The notes under the pieces were generated by a model, which was not told the DNA's origin, ran no database searches, and worked only from the letters and a program-made list of their open reading frames with translations. Of a stretch of 64,000 nucleotides of DNA, positions 51,997-59,628 are shown piece by piece (the stretch's first letter is position 1; every line of letters begins with the position of its first letter). This DNA is from Dehalogenimonas lykanthroporepellens BL-DC-9 (lineage in GTDB: Bacteria; Chloroflexota; Dehalococcoidia; Dehalococcoidales; Dehalococcoidaceae): positions 62,001 to 126,000 of the forward strand of contig CP002084.1 in the NCBI GenBank assembly GCA_000143165.1, written 5' to 3'. Both the position numbers and the translations under genes were made by a program.

Positions 51997-52443
51997 ATGA
52001 GTCTTAAGGAACAACTGTCCGTAGAACTGAAGGAAGCCCTGAGGGGCGGCGACAAAATTCGTCTGAATACCCTTCGGCTGATTATTTCGGCCATCAACTA
52101 CGCCGAAATTGAGCAACAGAAGGAACTGGATGACACCGGGGTTCATGTGGTCATCGGCAAAATGGCCAAACAGCGTCGGGAAAGTATCGAGGCGTTCAAA
52201 GCCGGCAATCGGGAAGATCTGGTGGCTCAGGAACAGGCGGAGCTGGATATTCTCGAAAGCTATCTGCCCCGGCAGATGACCCGAGAGGAAATCACCGTCG
52301 AGGCCAAAAAAGTCATCGCCGAAACCGGGGCTACCGGGCCGCGCGACATGGGCAAGGTGATGGGCAAGCTGACGCCGATGCTGCGGGGCAGGGCGGATGG
52401 TAAAGAAGTTGCCGCAGTAGTGACGGAGTTGCTGAAGGGGTAG
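51997..52443 (+). CDS. GatB/YqeY domain protein
   Basis: 148 aa YqeY-type protein. The start SLKEQLSVELKEALRGGDKIRLNTLRLI and the later blocks QEQAELDILESYLP and GPRDMGKVMGKLTP are the family pattern; the C-terminal half equals the tRNA-binding tail of GatB. The exact role is unknown, probably tRNA-related. AAAGGAAA lies before the ATG. No linked partner. Confidence 0.92.
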   Translation: MSLKEQLSVELKEALRGGDKIRLNTLRLIISAINYAEIEQQKELDDTGVHVVIGKMAKQRRESIEAFKAGNREDLVAQEQAELDILESYLPRQMTREEITVEAKKVIAETGATGPRDMGKVMGKLTPMLRGRADGKEVAAVVTELLKG

Positions 52444-52491
52444 GACTACAAAGTTTTAAGGAAATTAATAGCGCCAACTCACGCAATGTGA

Positions 52492-52968
52492 CTAAACCGC
52501 GACGACGCTGTCATGCGGATGTTTCCGTGAAGCTTGCAAAGATTTAATTTCAGACTTAATCAGTTTGTCCAAAATTGTTTGAAAAGCTGTTTGTTCCTCC
52601 GGGGTCAGGGAAGAAAAAACAGAAACAAAACAATCTGTCATTAGAACCGGGTCAAAAGCGTTTTTCCCTGCCTCGGTTATACTGATTATATGCTTGCGTG
52701 TTCCGGTGACAACCCGAGAGCTGACAAACCCCTTGTCTTTCAACCGGCCCACCAGGCGAATTATGGTGCTACGCTCTTTGAGCGTTATAGCCATCAAATC
52801 TTCAATCAGGTAGTCTTGGCCATCATATATGGCATGTAGCAATCCCCCTTGTTCCGGGGGCATGGATTTAACTTGGGCCATCTCTCTTATCAATATCCGG
52901 TCCATTAAAGTTTTTGCCTGAGCCAGCAAACAGCCCAAACCAATTTCTTTTTCGGGGTAACGGTCCAC
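52492..52968 (-). CDS. rdhR: MarR-family regulator divergent from rdhA4
   Basis: 158 aa winged-helix regulator. The DNA-binding part is LMAITLKERSTIIRLVGRL followed by the wing VVTGTRKHIISITEAG. The MarR type, lying divergent to an rdhA, is the arrangement known for RdhR of Dehalococcoides, where the regulator represses or controls the neighbour. The 146-bp gap holds two palindromic sites. The symbol is given by analogy. Confidence 0.88.
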   Translation of the reverse strand: MDRYPEKEIGLGCLLAQAKTLMDRILIREMAQVKSMPPEQGGLLHAIYDGQDYLIEDLMAITLKERSTIIRLVGRLKDKGFVSSRVVTGTRKHIISITEAGKNAFDPVLMTDCFVSVFSSLTPEEQTAFQTILDKLIKSEIKSLQASRKHPHDSVVAV

Positions 52969-53026
52969 TTTTGTACTCCTTATTCTTATCCCTGAGTTTT
53001 AATTATACACCATCATAAATTAAGCA

Positions 53027-53082
53027 TAAAGTACTAATACTAAAGTACGATGACAACAGGTATTAATCGATGTAATATTACA
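53027..53082. promoter_or_regulatory. Operator candidates between marR and rdhA4
   Basis: Two TAAAGTA repeats (53027-53033, 53041-53047) flank CTAATAC, giving an inner inverted repeat AGTA-N4-TACT. A perfect palindrome TGTAATATTACA lies at 53071-53082, 33 bp before the rdhA4 start. Spacing and symmetry suit MarR dimers, one site per promoter. Confidence 0.5.
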
Positions 53083-53114
53083 TGTAAGGATAAGTAATGA
53101 GAAGGGAGAAAGTA

Positions 53115-54524
53115 ATGACATCAAGGTTTCATTCAACGGTTTCAAGACGTGACTTTATGAAAGGGCTCGGGCTGGCCGGCACCGGGGTGGGTGTTGCGGC
53201 CGCCGCGGCTACCGGGTTTCATGACCTGGATGAATTAGCCGGTTCGTATGAGCAGAAACGTGATTGGTGGATTCGGGAGAGGGATTATGAGGATATTACC
53301 ACCGAGGTTGATTGGAATACGTATCAGGCGTATGACCCCCAAGCCCATCCTGGTGTTCCAGTTTCAGAGGCGGTGAGAGCTGCCACCCAGGCGCGTGTCG
53401 CCAACGACAAGGCTGAAGGCCTGGCCGGAAGATTGCCTGGTTACGACCGCCGCGGTATGGCCTGGTATGCCGCTTCAGGGCAATTTAATTTCAACGTGCC
53501 TTGGACCGGCGCAGACAGTTGCTGGAAACCATCCGAAGGTGATAACGCTTCACCATATAATGAAAGTCCGGAATATAACCTCCAGGTATTAAGAGCCGCC
53601 TTTCATTCATTCGGCACGCCTGCAGTAGGTGTAATTGAGTTGAATGAACACATGAAGAGGTTGTTTAATAAAGGGCTGTGCGTATGGGAGGATATTGAAG
53701 AGCCTTATCAGGATGAGCAAAGACTTTATCATATCCCCAACAAATGCAAATGGTTGGTGGTTTGGGAAAGTCAGATGACTCAAAATCAAGGCATTTTTGG
53801 TTATTCCAAAAATCCTGACACTCTTAGCGGTTATGGTTCATCTGTGCCCTTGGGCAGGATGGATATGCAAGGTTATGATTGGGCCGGTTCGGTATGGAAT
53901 CGTGCCACCTCATTTATTAAGGGTTTGGGCTATTATGCTCTCAGACCGGGCGGTATGATGCCGTCTCAAAACACCGCGTATGGCGTTTTTGCCGGGCTTT
54001 CCGAGCAAGGGCGCCCTAACTATCGCATGAGCCCCGGTTGGGGTCTTTGTAGCCGCTATGCTGACTCTGCGATTACGGATATGCCTTTAGCTCCGACCAA
54101 ACCGATTGATTTCGGCGGTCACCGCTTTTGTAATACCTGTAAACGTTGCGGTGAGGTCTGCCCCAGTCAGTCAATCGATATGAGTGATGAGCCGAGTTGG
54201 GACACCGTAGTTCCCCGCAATAATCCAGGTATCAAAGCCTTCTGGATGAATTGGGATACCTGTTCAGGTTTCGGCGCTCCGGTTCACTGCGGTATCTGCC
54301 AGCCTACCTGCCCCTTCAACCATCCGTCAGAGGCCATTATCCATCCGGTTGTTAGAGCCGTAGCCGGCACTACCGGTATTTTTAACGGCTTCTTTGCCAA
54401 TATGGACAGAGCCTTTGGTTATGGGGAAGTGCGTTCTGCGGATGACATAGAGGGCTGGTGGACGCGAGACCTCTCAACATACAAGGGCGATACTATTAAC
54501 GGTGCCGGCAAATTTAACTGGTAA
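53115..54524 (+). CDS. rdhA: Reductive dehalogenase catalytic subunit, intact (rdhA4)
   Basis: 469 aa, the most diverged of the four rdhA. Tat motif SRRDFMKGLGL at residues 9-19. First ferredoxin set C339, C342, C345, C349 (CNTCKRCGEVC) is followed by Pro as usual. The second set C383, C392, C395, C399 has CX2CX3C spacing (CGICQPTC), unlike rdhA1-3. GGGAGA precedes the chosen ATG; another ATG at 53097 is possible. It lacks the twin-hairpin leader, and its visible base composition is more AT-rich. No rdhB is adjacent. The substrate is unknown. Confidence 0.95.
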   Translation: MTSRFHSTVSRRDFMKGLGLAGTGVGVAAAAATGFHDLDELAGSYEQKRDWWIRERDYEDITTEVDWNTYQAYDPQAHPGVPVSEAVRAATQARVANDKAEGLAGRLPGYDRRGMAWYAASGQFNFNVPWTGADSCWKPSEGDNASPYNESPEYNLQVLRAAFHSFGTPAVGVIELNEHMKRLFNKGLCVWEDIEEPYQDEQRLYHIPNKCKWLVVWESQMTQNQGIFGYSKNPDTLSGYGSSVPLGRMDMQGYDWAGSVWNRATSFIKGLGYYALRPGGMMPSQNTAYGVFAGLSEQGRPNYRMSPGWGLCSRYADSAITDMPLAPTKPIDFGGHRFCNTCKRCGEVCPSQSIDMSDEPSWDTVVPRNNPGIKAFWMNWDTCSGFGAPVHCGICQPTCPFNHPSEAIIHPVVRAVAGTTGIFNGFFANMDRAFGYGEVRSADDIEGWWTRDLSTYKGDTINGAGKFNW

Positions 54525-54551
54525 TATCTGCCGTGGGATAAGCGGGCTTGG

Positions 54552-54586
54552 CGAAGGCGGGGGTAATAATCCCGCCTTCGTCTTTT
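54552..54586 (+). terminator. Terminator of rdhA4
   Basis: CGAAGGCGGG/CCCGCCTTCG stem with a 9-nt loop then TCTTTT, 28 bp after the stop. Confidence 0.88.
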
Positions 54587-54681
54587 GTGGATATTTTTAA
54601 ATTCTGCGGCAGATTGACCACCTTTACTCCACTCGCGGGATCGGTGAGTTACGGTACGGCTGGAGCGCTCGGAATAATGCT

Positions 54682-54936
54682 GTGTCAACGTTTTCAGAGA
54701 TAATTAATGATAAGCTGGTTACGGTAAATGCAGGGGCGCTGGGTGCCTTTATGATGGCACCATTTGAAAAGAACCCGGATATTATTCTTCAGGATTTGAG
54801 CGACAGTCTCTGGTTGACCGAAAATGGATTGAAGCTGGAGCAGAAGTTTAAGAATGGCCGCAATCAGTGTTATGCCTGTTATCTGTTTGAGCAGACATTC
54901 GGTTTGCCTGAGTTGGATTCTTTAATAGAGTTATGA
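54682..54936 (+). CDS. Hypothetical small protein after rdhA4
   Basis: 84 aa, not recognised. Starts with GTG. A soluble protein with one Cys-x-x-Cys (CYAC) in the C-terminal half and a helical beginning (TFSEIINDKLVTVNAGALGA). It is not an RdhB: no three-helix membrane pattern. It lies past the rdhA4 terminator, so it is likely a separate unit. No clear ribosome site was seen, hence moderate confidence. Confidence 0.45.
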   Translation: MSTFSEIINDKLVTVNAGALGAFMMAPFEKNPDIILQDLSDSLWLTENGLKLEQKFKNGRNQCYACYLFEQTFGLPELDSLIEL

Positions 54937-54948
54937 CTCCAGAACCAG

Positions 54949-56478
54949 TCACATCTCCACCATATTCCACGGCAACGGTTCGTTGTTGTCAAACCGCCGC
55001 TGGGCATAGTCCGCGGTGGAAAGGTCTTGTTGCTTCATGGCGCGTCGCCAACCCGCCAGGGAGCCCCGGTCTATCTGCTCAATAACCGGGGCCAGTCGCT
55101 CGTCACCGCGGGATAGGGCCGCCTGAACCAATCCCCAATCCACGTTATCCGGTTTGACCTTGATGCCATGAGGCGACAGTGTTCGGGTCAGCATTTCTAG
55201 GCGTTTTTCTATTTGAGAGGCATCGGCCATCGGTTGCCGTTCGAATGGTGTTTGAGGTTTGGGAATAAAGGCGGACACGTTCAGCGATAGAACCAGCCGG
55301 TATTTTTCAGCTTTGGCTTTACAGCGGAGCACCAGTTTCGCCAGCGAGGCGATGTCATCATCGCTTTCCCCGGGCAGTCCGGCCATGGCGTACAGCGTCA
55401 ACTGTCGGATGCCTGAAGCCCCGACCAGTTCGACGGCCTCGACCACTTCGTCATCGGAGAAAGACTTGCCCAGGCTTTTCCGCAGAGGCGCGTTGCCGGC
55501 TTCCGGCGCAATGCTCAGGCTTTTGACGCCGCCGGCGACCAGTTCGGCCAGCACTTCGGGCGACAGCGGTTTGACCCTCATGGAACTCATCGACAGGCCG
55601 TAACCCATTTGCCGCAGACCGCGCAGAAGGGCCACGATATCGGGATGCTCGCTGACCACCGGGCCGACCAGGGCTACCCTCTCTCGATAGCGCCGGCCGG
55701 CCGCCGCCTGTTTCAGGAGCGAAGCTGTCGAGCGCCAGCGAAACGGGCAGAAGGCCCGCGCCACCAGGCAGAAACGACAGGCGAAACGACAACCCCGTTG
55801 CACTTCCAGCAGAAGGCTGTCGCCGAACTCGGTATCGGTGGTAAAAACAGCGGTGCTGACCGGGAATTCATCCAGTTCGGCGGGGTGGACCCTCGGCACC
55901 GGCCGGGTGCTTATGCCCGGAACATACAAGCCGGGCAAATCAGCCAGGATTTCAAGCTGTGCCGTCCGGTTCAGCCCGGTCAGACCCGGGAGAACCCGGG
56001 TGAGCGCCGGCAGAATGGCTTCGGCTTCACCGATGGCTATGGCATCGAAGAACGAGGCTACCGGTGCCGGGTTGGCAGTCAGCGGCGCGCCGCCGCCGAT
56101 AACCAGCGGCTGGGATTCGTCGCGTTCCGACGCCCGGGGCGGCAGGCCGGCGGCTTTCAACATGCGGGGCAGGTTCAGGTAATCCAATTCCCAGGAAACC
56201 GAGAAGGCCAGCAGGCTGAAGTCGGTCAGCGGGCGGCGGCTCTCGATGGACAGACTGCCTGATGACGATAATTCCGCCTCGTCCCAGAAGACACGTTCGG
56301 CCAGAAAGTCATTACGGCCGTTCAACCAGGCATAAAGGGCATGGACTCCCAGGTTGGACATGCCGATGCGGTAGCTGTTGGGATAAACGACGGCTACCGG
56401 GAACCGGCCGCCCCAGTCCCGTCGTATCGTTCCGGACTCGGCTTCCAGGCGGTCATTTAGTTGCTTGTTCCAGACCAT
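54949..56478 (-). CDS. Radical SAM protein with B12-binding-like N-terminal domain
   Basis: 509 aa. The N-terminal part (VAVVYPNSYRIGMSNLGVHAL, VIGGGAPLTANPAPVASFFD) resembles the cobalamin-binding/Elp3-like arrangement of YgiQ-type proteins. The radical SAM loop is CRFACRFC near residue 232. MAGLPGESDDDI is a typical later block. Members of this group act in RNA or small-molecule methylation; the substrate here is unknown. It follows the NYN gene by 12 bp. Confidence 0.85.
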   Translation of the reverse strand: MVWNKQLNDRLEAESGTIRRDWGGRFPVAVVYPNSYRIGMSNLGVHALYAWLNGRNDFLAERVFWDEAELSSSGSLSIESRRPLTDFSLLAFSVSWELDYLNLPRMLKAAGLPPRASERDESQPLVIGGGAPLTANPAPVASFFDAIAIGEAEAILPALTRVLPGLTGLNRTAQLEILADLPGLYVPGISTRPVPRVHPAELDEFPVSTAVFTTDTEFGDSLLLEVQRGCRFACRFCLVARAFCPFRWRSTASLLKQAAAGRRYRERVALVGPVVSEHPDIVALLRGLRQMGYGLSMSSMRVKPLSPEVLAELVAGGVKSLSIAPEAGNAPLRKSLGKSFSDDEVVEAVELVGASGIRQLTLYAMAGLPGESDDDIASLAKLVLRCKAKAEKYRLVLSLNVSAFIPKPQTPFERQPMADASQIEKRLEMLTRTLSPHGIKVKPDNVDWGLVQAALSRGDERLAPVIEQIDRGSLAGWRRAMKQQDLSTADYAQRRFDNNEPLPWNMVEM

Positions 56479-56490
56479 GGGGCTTCGGAA

Positions 56491-57174
56491 TCAGGCTGTC
56501 GGCGCCGTCTGCTCGGTCGGCCCGCTCTCACCGGCGGTTGGAGGAGCAACGGGATTACCGTTGCCGTCCTTGTTGGCAGGCTTCTGCGCAGAACGGGGAC
56601 GCCGGGGGCGGCGGGAACGTTGGGAGACCGTTCCTTTCCAGACTCCTTTCAACAGATTCTTGTCGATATCATGAACCACATCGGCGACCTTGCGCAGGGG
56701 CACCGATGTACCCTCCTCACCGAACAGGGCGACTTCGACGTGCTTGCCGTAATCCTTGACCGCCTGCAGGGCGCCGACGAAATCGGCATCGCCGGCCACC
56801 AGGATGGCGGTATTGTAATTATTCTTGAAACAATGGGTCAGCATATCGGTGGCCAGCATCACATCCACGCCCTTTTCAAAGGGCGGAGTATTGGGCCAGC
56901 CGCTGGTATAGACCAGCCGCCCCAGGCGGAGTTCGGTGTAAGGCATGGCTTCGACGCTGTCGAAGAATACTTTTTGATCCTTATAGCGCTCCGGTTCCTC
57001 CCGCTGGCCGACTTCCACATTATAATAATAGATGCGTATCAGCCGGCGCTCGCCAACCAGCTTGGCACAGAACTTGGACAGGTCGATGTCGGAGCGGTGC
57101 CAATGAGCTTTGAGGGAATGGTACATATTGGACCCGTCGATGAATATCATGACGCGGTCATCGCGTTCGGCCAC
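56491..57174 (-). CDS. NYN-domain protein (LabA/DUF88-like nuclease fold)
   Basis: 227 aa. PIN-like fold with acids in VMIFIDGSNMYHSL, GVDVMLATDM and ILVAGDADFVGAL, the NYN pattern for metal-dependent RNA cleavage. The C-terminal 60 residues are low-complexity and basic (RSRRPRRPRSAQKPANK), a likely RNA-binding tail. Cytoplasmic. It starts divergently to the zinc-ribbon gene. Confidence 0.9.
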   Translation of the reverse strand: MAERDDRVMIFIDGSNMYHSLKAHWHRSDIDLSKFCAKLVGERRLIRIYYYNVEVGQREEPERYKDQKVFFDSVEAMPYTELRLGRLVYTSGWPNTPPFEKGVDVMLATDMLTHCFKNNYNTAILVAGDADFVGALQAVKDYGKHVEVALFGEEGTSVPLRKVADVVHDIDKNLLKGVWKGTVSQRSRRPRRPRSAQKPANKDGNGNPVAPPTAGESGPTEQTAPTA

Positions 57175-57285
57175 AATCTACCTCCTGTAGAAACTGATGC
57201 CATTATAGGACGTTGTACCGTCAATTGCTAACTTCCTGGTTGTCGGGAATTGTAATATCCGGCCGAATCCCCGTACAATAACCAT

Positions 57286-57978
57286 ATGAGTCAGGTCAAA
57301 CGGCTGTTTCTGCTTCAGGAAACCGACATCGCCATCGATGAATGCCGGGAAAGGATGACCGGCATCCGGCGGGAACTGGCGGCCGACCCTCTGGCGGCCG
57401 AATCGGCGGCGCTGGAGCGCCAGAAGGCTAAACTGGAGGGGCTACGGCATGAACAGGGGGAAGAAGCGGCCGCGGCCGAAGACCTGACCGAGCGTATCAA
57501 GCACCATGAACAGCAGTTGTATTCCGGCCGGATTACCAATCCCAAAGAACTGGCGGCTCTGCAGAAGGATATTGAACTGCTGAAAGGACATCGGGCGCCT
57601 CACGAAGAACGGGAACTGGAACTGCTGGAAACCATGGAAGGTCTCGAAGCCGCCATTGACGAAGCCGAAATAGCCTTACAACGCGCCCGGGAAAAGCTGG
57701 CTCGCCGCCGTCAGGAACTGGAACAGACAATGACCGGCGAACAACAGCGGCTTGGTGAACTGGAGGGCCGACGCGCCGGTCTGGTTGCCGACATCGACCC
57801 GGTGGCAGTAGCACAATATGATAGACTAAAAGCCCAGAAGGGCCGGGCGGTCGCCCGGGTGGAGCAGGGCATCTGCCGGGCTTGCGGCATTGCCGTGACC
57901 GTGGCCTGGCTTCATCGCGCCCGGGCCGGCGAGACCGCCGGCTGTCCCTCCTGCGGCCGAATCATGTATCTGGAGTAA
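57286..57978 (+). CDS. Coiled-coil C4 zinc-ribbon protein (DUF164 type)
   Basis: 230 aa. A long coiled coil of about 170 residues (RMTGIRRELAADPLAAESAA through LARRRQELEQTM) leads to a C4 ribbon CRACGIAV and CPSCGRIM at the C-terminus, the DUF164/zf-RING_7 layout. Members bind nucleic acid or take part in cell division and RNA metabolism; the role is not fixed. It is followed 4 bp later by an RNase H gene, the common pairing. Confidence 0.88.
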   Translation: MSQVKRLFLLQETDIAIDECRERMTGIRRELAADPLAAESAALERQKAKLEGLRHEQGEEAAAAEDLTERIKHHEQQLYSGRITNPKELAALQKDIELLKGHRAPHEERELELLETMEGLEAAIDEAEIALQRAREKLARRRQELEQTMTGEQQRLGELEGRRAGLVADIDPVAVAQYDRLKAQKGRAVARVEQGICRACGIAVTVAWLHRARAGETAGCPSCGRIMYLE

Positions 57979-57982
57979 TTAT

Positions 57983-58384
57983 TTGAAACAGTTAATCGCC
58001 CATACCGACGGCGCCAGCCGCGGCAACCCCGGCGCCGCCGCGCTGGGGGTTATCATCAAGTCCGGTCAAGGTGAGGTGGTCAAAGAAATCTCCCTTTGTC
58101 TGGGACGGCTGACCAATAATCAGGCAGAGTACCGGGCGGTCATCGCCGCCCTGGAAGAGTCCGGCCGGCAGGGTGCCACTCACCTGAGAATCAACGCCGA
58201 TTCCGAACTGGTGGTCAAGCAGTTGAACGGTATCTACCGGGTCAAGAATCCCGGCCTGGCGCCGCTGGCACTCCGGGTAAAAGAGCTGGAAAAGCGTTTC
58301 GAAAAAGTCATCTACTGCCATGTGCCGCGGGAACGTAACCGGGAAGCCGATGCCCTGGCCAACCGGGCGCTGGACGGGAAATAA
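57983..58384 (+). CDS. RNase H family protein (reverse-transcriptase-like RNase HI)
   Basis: 133 aa. The RNase H core has the acids in AHTDGASRGNPG, NNQAEYRAVIAAL, NADSELVVKQLNG and READALANRA, a complete D-E-D-D set. It cuts RNA in RNA/DNA hybrids. It belongs to the type without the basic handle. The start is TTG, 4 bp after the zinc-ribbon gene. Confidence 0.92.
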   Translation: MKQLIAHTDGASRGNPGAAALGVIIKSGQGEVVKEISLCLGRLTNNQAEYRAVIAALEESGRQGATHLRINADSELVVKQLNGIYRVKNPGLAPLALRVKELEKRFEKVIYCHVPRERNREADALANRALDGK

Positions 58385-58399
58385 TTACCCTCATCCCTC

Positions 58400-58430
58400 T
58401 TGACTATGACGTAACGTCATAGTCTATACT
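58400..58430 (+). promoter_or_regulatory. MerR-type promoter with perfect operator palindrome
   Basis: TTGACT (58400-58405) and TATACT (58425-58430) are 19 bp apart, the long spacer used by MerR activators. The spacer region holds an 11-bp arm GACTATGACGT and its exact complement around one base (58402-58424). The regulator gene downstream is decayed; see the next entry. Confidence 0.8.
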
Positions 58431-58585
58431 CCTTTTGTTCATCGATGAAACGAACACAGGGACGATGGTCTGAATCATTGCGGCAGACGGGGGCAGACAG
58501 CGAAGCCCGGGTGTGATGGCCATGGGGAAGAAGAAATGACCGCAGTCCAGGCCGTCATTGAGCGCTGGGGGCGCTGATGGGATAG

Positions 58586-58741
58586 TTTACCCACTATTCC
58601 GATGAGATGATCATGGGTCTGGGACAGACTTATATTGCCGATGAACGCTTTGCCGCGTTCTACCGTAAATATCACCCGGAAATGCCGGAGTTTATGAACC
58701 GGGCCATCCAAGCGCATGTGGCGCGACGAACGGCGCGGTAA
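58586..58741 (+). pseudogene. Remnant of a TipA-type MerR regulator (TipAS domain end)
   Basis: The frame reads THYSDEMIMGLGQTYIADER, then FAAFYRKYHPEMPEFMNRAI, and stops. It resembles the end of the TipAS ligand-binding domain. A stop lies just upstream, and earlier pieces (TGADSEARV in another frame) look like further TipAS parts after frameshifts. The N-terminal helix-turn-helix is missing. The 393-bp stretch 58385-58777 therefore holds the promoter and this relic, with no intact gene. Confidence 0.65.
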
Positions 58742-58777
58742 CGATAATACCGGAGGCCGGAAAGGTCCACGGTTTAT

Positions 58778-59428
58778 TCATCCTGAATTTTCGGTCAGCC
58801 GGACATAGATGGCATCACCGATTTCCCGGTCGGTGGCGAACTGGCTGTTGCCGGCTTGAAATACATAAGAAGGGAAAGTCTGCACCAGAGTGATGGGCGC
58901 TCCCGGCAGGATGCCCATGGCCATCAGCTTTTGCAGTTTGTCCGCCTGCGGGGCGTACAGATAGGCGACCACTCCCTGCTGGCCCGGTTTCAGTTCGGAT
59001 AGTGGCGACACCAGTTTGTGGGGTTTGGTCAGCTCCTGCTGACAGCACCGGCCGGGGGGTATCGGCTTGTTGTGGGGACAGACTTTGGGATGACCCAGCA
59101 GGACACAGATATTCTCGTCCAGCCCCTTATCCAGCAGGTGCTCGAACTTACAGGCCTTGTTGTGCATGACCCGGTCGCGGGTGCCCAGGACATCGTAAAG
59201 CAGTCTTTCAGCCAGGCGGTGCCGTCTGACCACACTGCGGGCTTCAGGCAGGCCGCGGTCGGTCAGCGACAGAGCACCGTCGCCGGCGGACACCACCAGG
59301 TCGAGTTCGATTAGATGAGCCAGCGCCTGGCGGCCCCGGAATTCCTCAGCGTTGACCGGCGTGTTTTCTTCACGGGTCTTTATCCACAGGGCTTCCAGTA
59401 TTTCCTCGCCATGTTCGTCGATGTTCAT
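58778..59428 (-). CDS. DtxR/MntR-family metal-dependent repressor with FeoA-like C-terminal domain
   Basis: 216 aa. A winged helix (LTDRGLPEARSVVRRHRLAE marks its end) and dimer part with metal ligands in HNKACKFEHLLDKGLDENI precede a cysteine-bearing linker and a C-terminal SH3-like FeoA domain (LMAMGILPGAPITLVQ). The recognition helix is in a short N-terminal domain. It probably senses Fe or Mn and controls uptake genes. The ATG has CAGGAG upstream; it overlaps the zinc-ribbon gene by 4 bp, making it the last gene of the feo unit. Confidence 0.88.
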   Translation of the reverse strand: MNIDEHGEEILEALWIKTREENTPVNAEEFRGRQALAHLIELDLVVSAGDGALSLTDRGLPEARSVVRRHRLAERLLYDVLGTRDRVMHNKACKFEHLLDKGLDENICVLLGHPKVCPHNKPIPPGRCCQQELTKPHKLVSPLSELKPGQQGVVAYLYAPQADKLQKLMAMGILPGAPITLVQTFPSYVFQAGNSQFATDREIGDAIYVRLTENSG

Positions 59429-59628
59429 GGTTTTCTCCTGAGCTTTCTTATTGTCGAAATCAGTTTCGGTTCGGCCGGTGTTTCGTAGGCGCAGTTGGGA
59501 CAGCGCACCAGACGGCAGTTTTTGCCGACCGGGCAGGCCCCGCAGAAGGCGGTTCCGGCGTCCACGTCGAACCGATGGCCGCACAACGGGCATTGTATCA
59601 GGTCTTTTTCAGAGTTGTTATCAGTCAC
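59425..59628 (-). CDS. Small zinc-ribbon protein between feoB and dtxR
   Basis: 67 aa. Six cysteines in CPLCGHRFDVDAGTAFCGAC and CRLVRCPNC suggest one or two metal sites; the tail is basic (STIRKLRRKP). Not a recognised FeoC, but it occupies the place of a small Feo accessory gene. It overlaps feoB and dtxR by 4 bp each, so its expression is tied to iron uptake. Confidence 0.75.
   Translation of the reverse strand: MTDNNSEKDLIQCPLCGHRFDVDAGTAFCGACPVGKNCRLVRCPNCAYETPAEPKLISTIRKLRRKP

Noticed and set aside
54682-54936. RdhB anchor for rdhA4
   Set aside because: The product is soluble and lacks the three membrane helices of RdhB.
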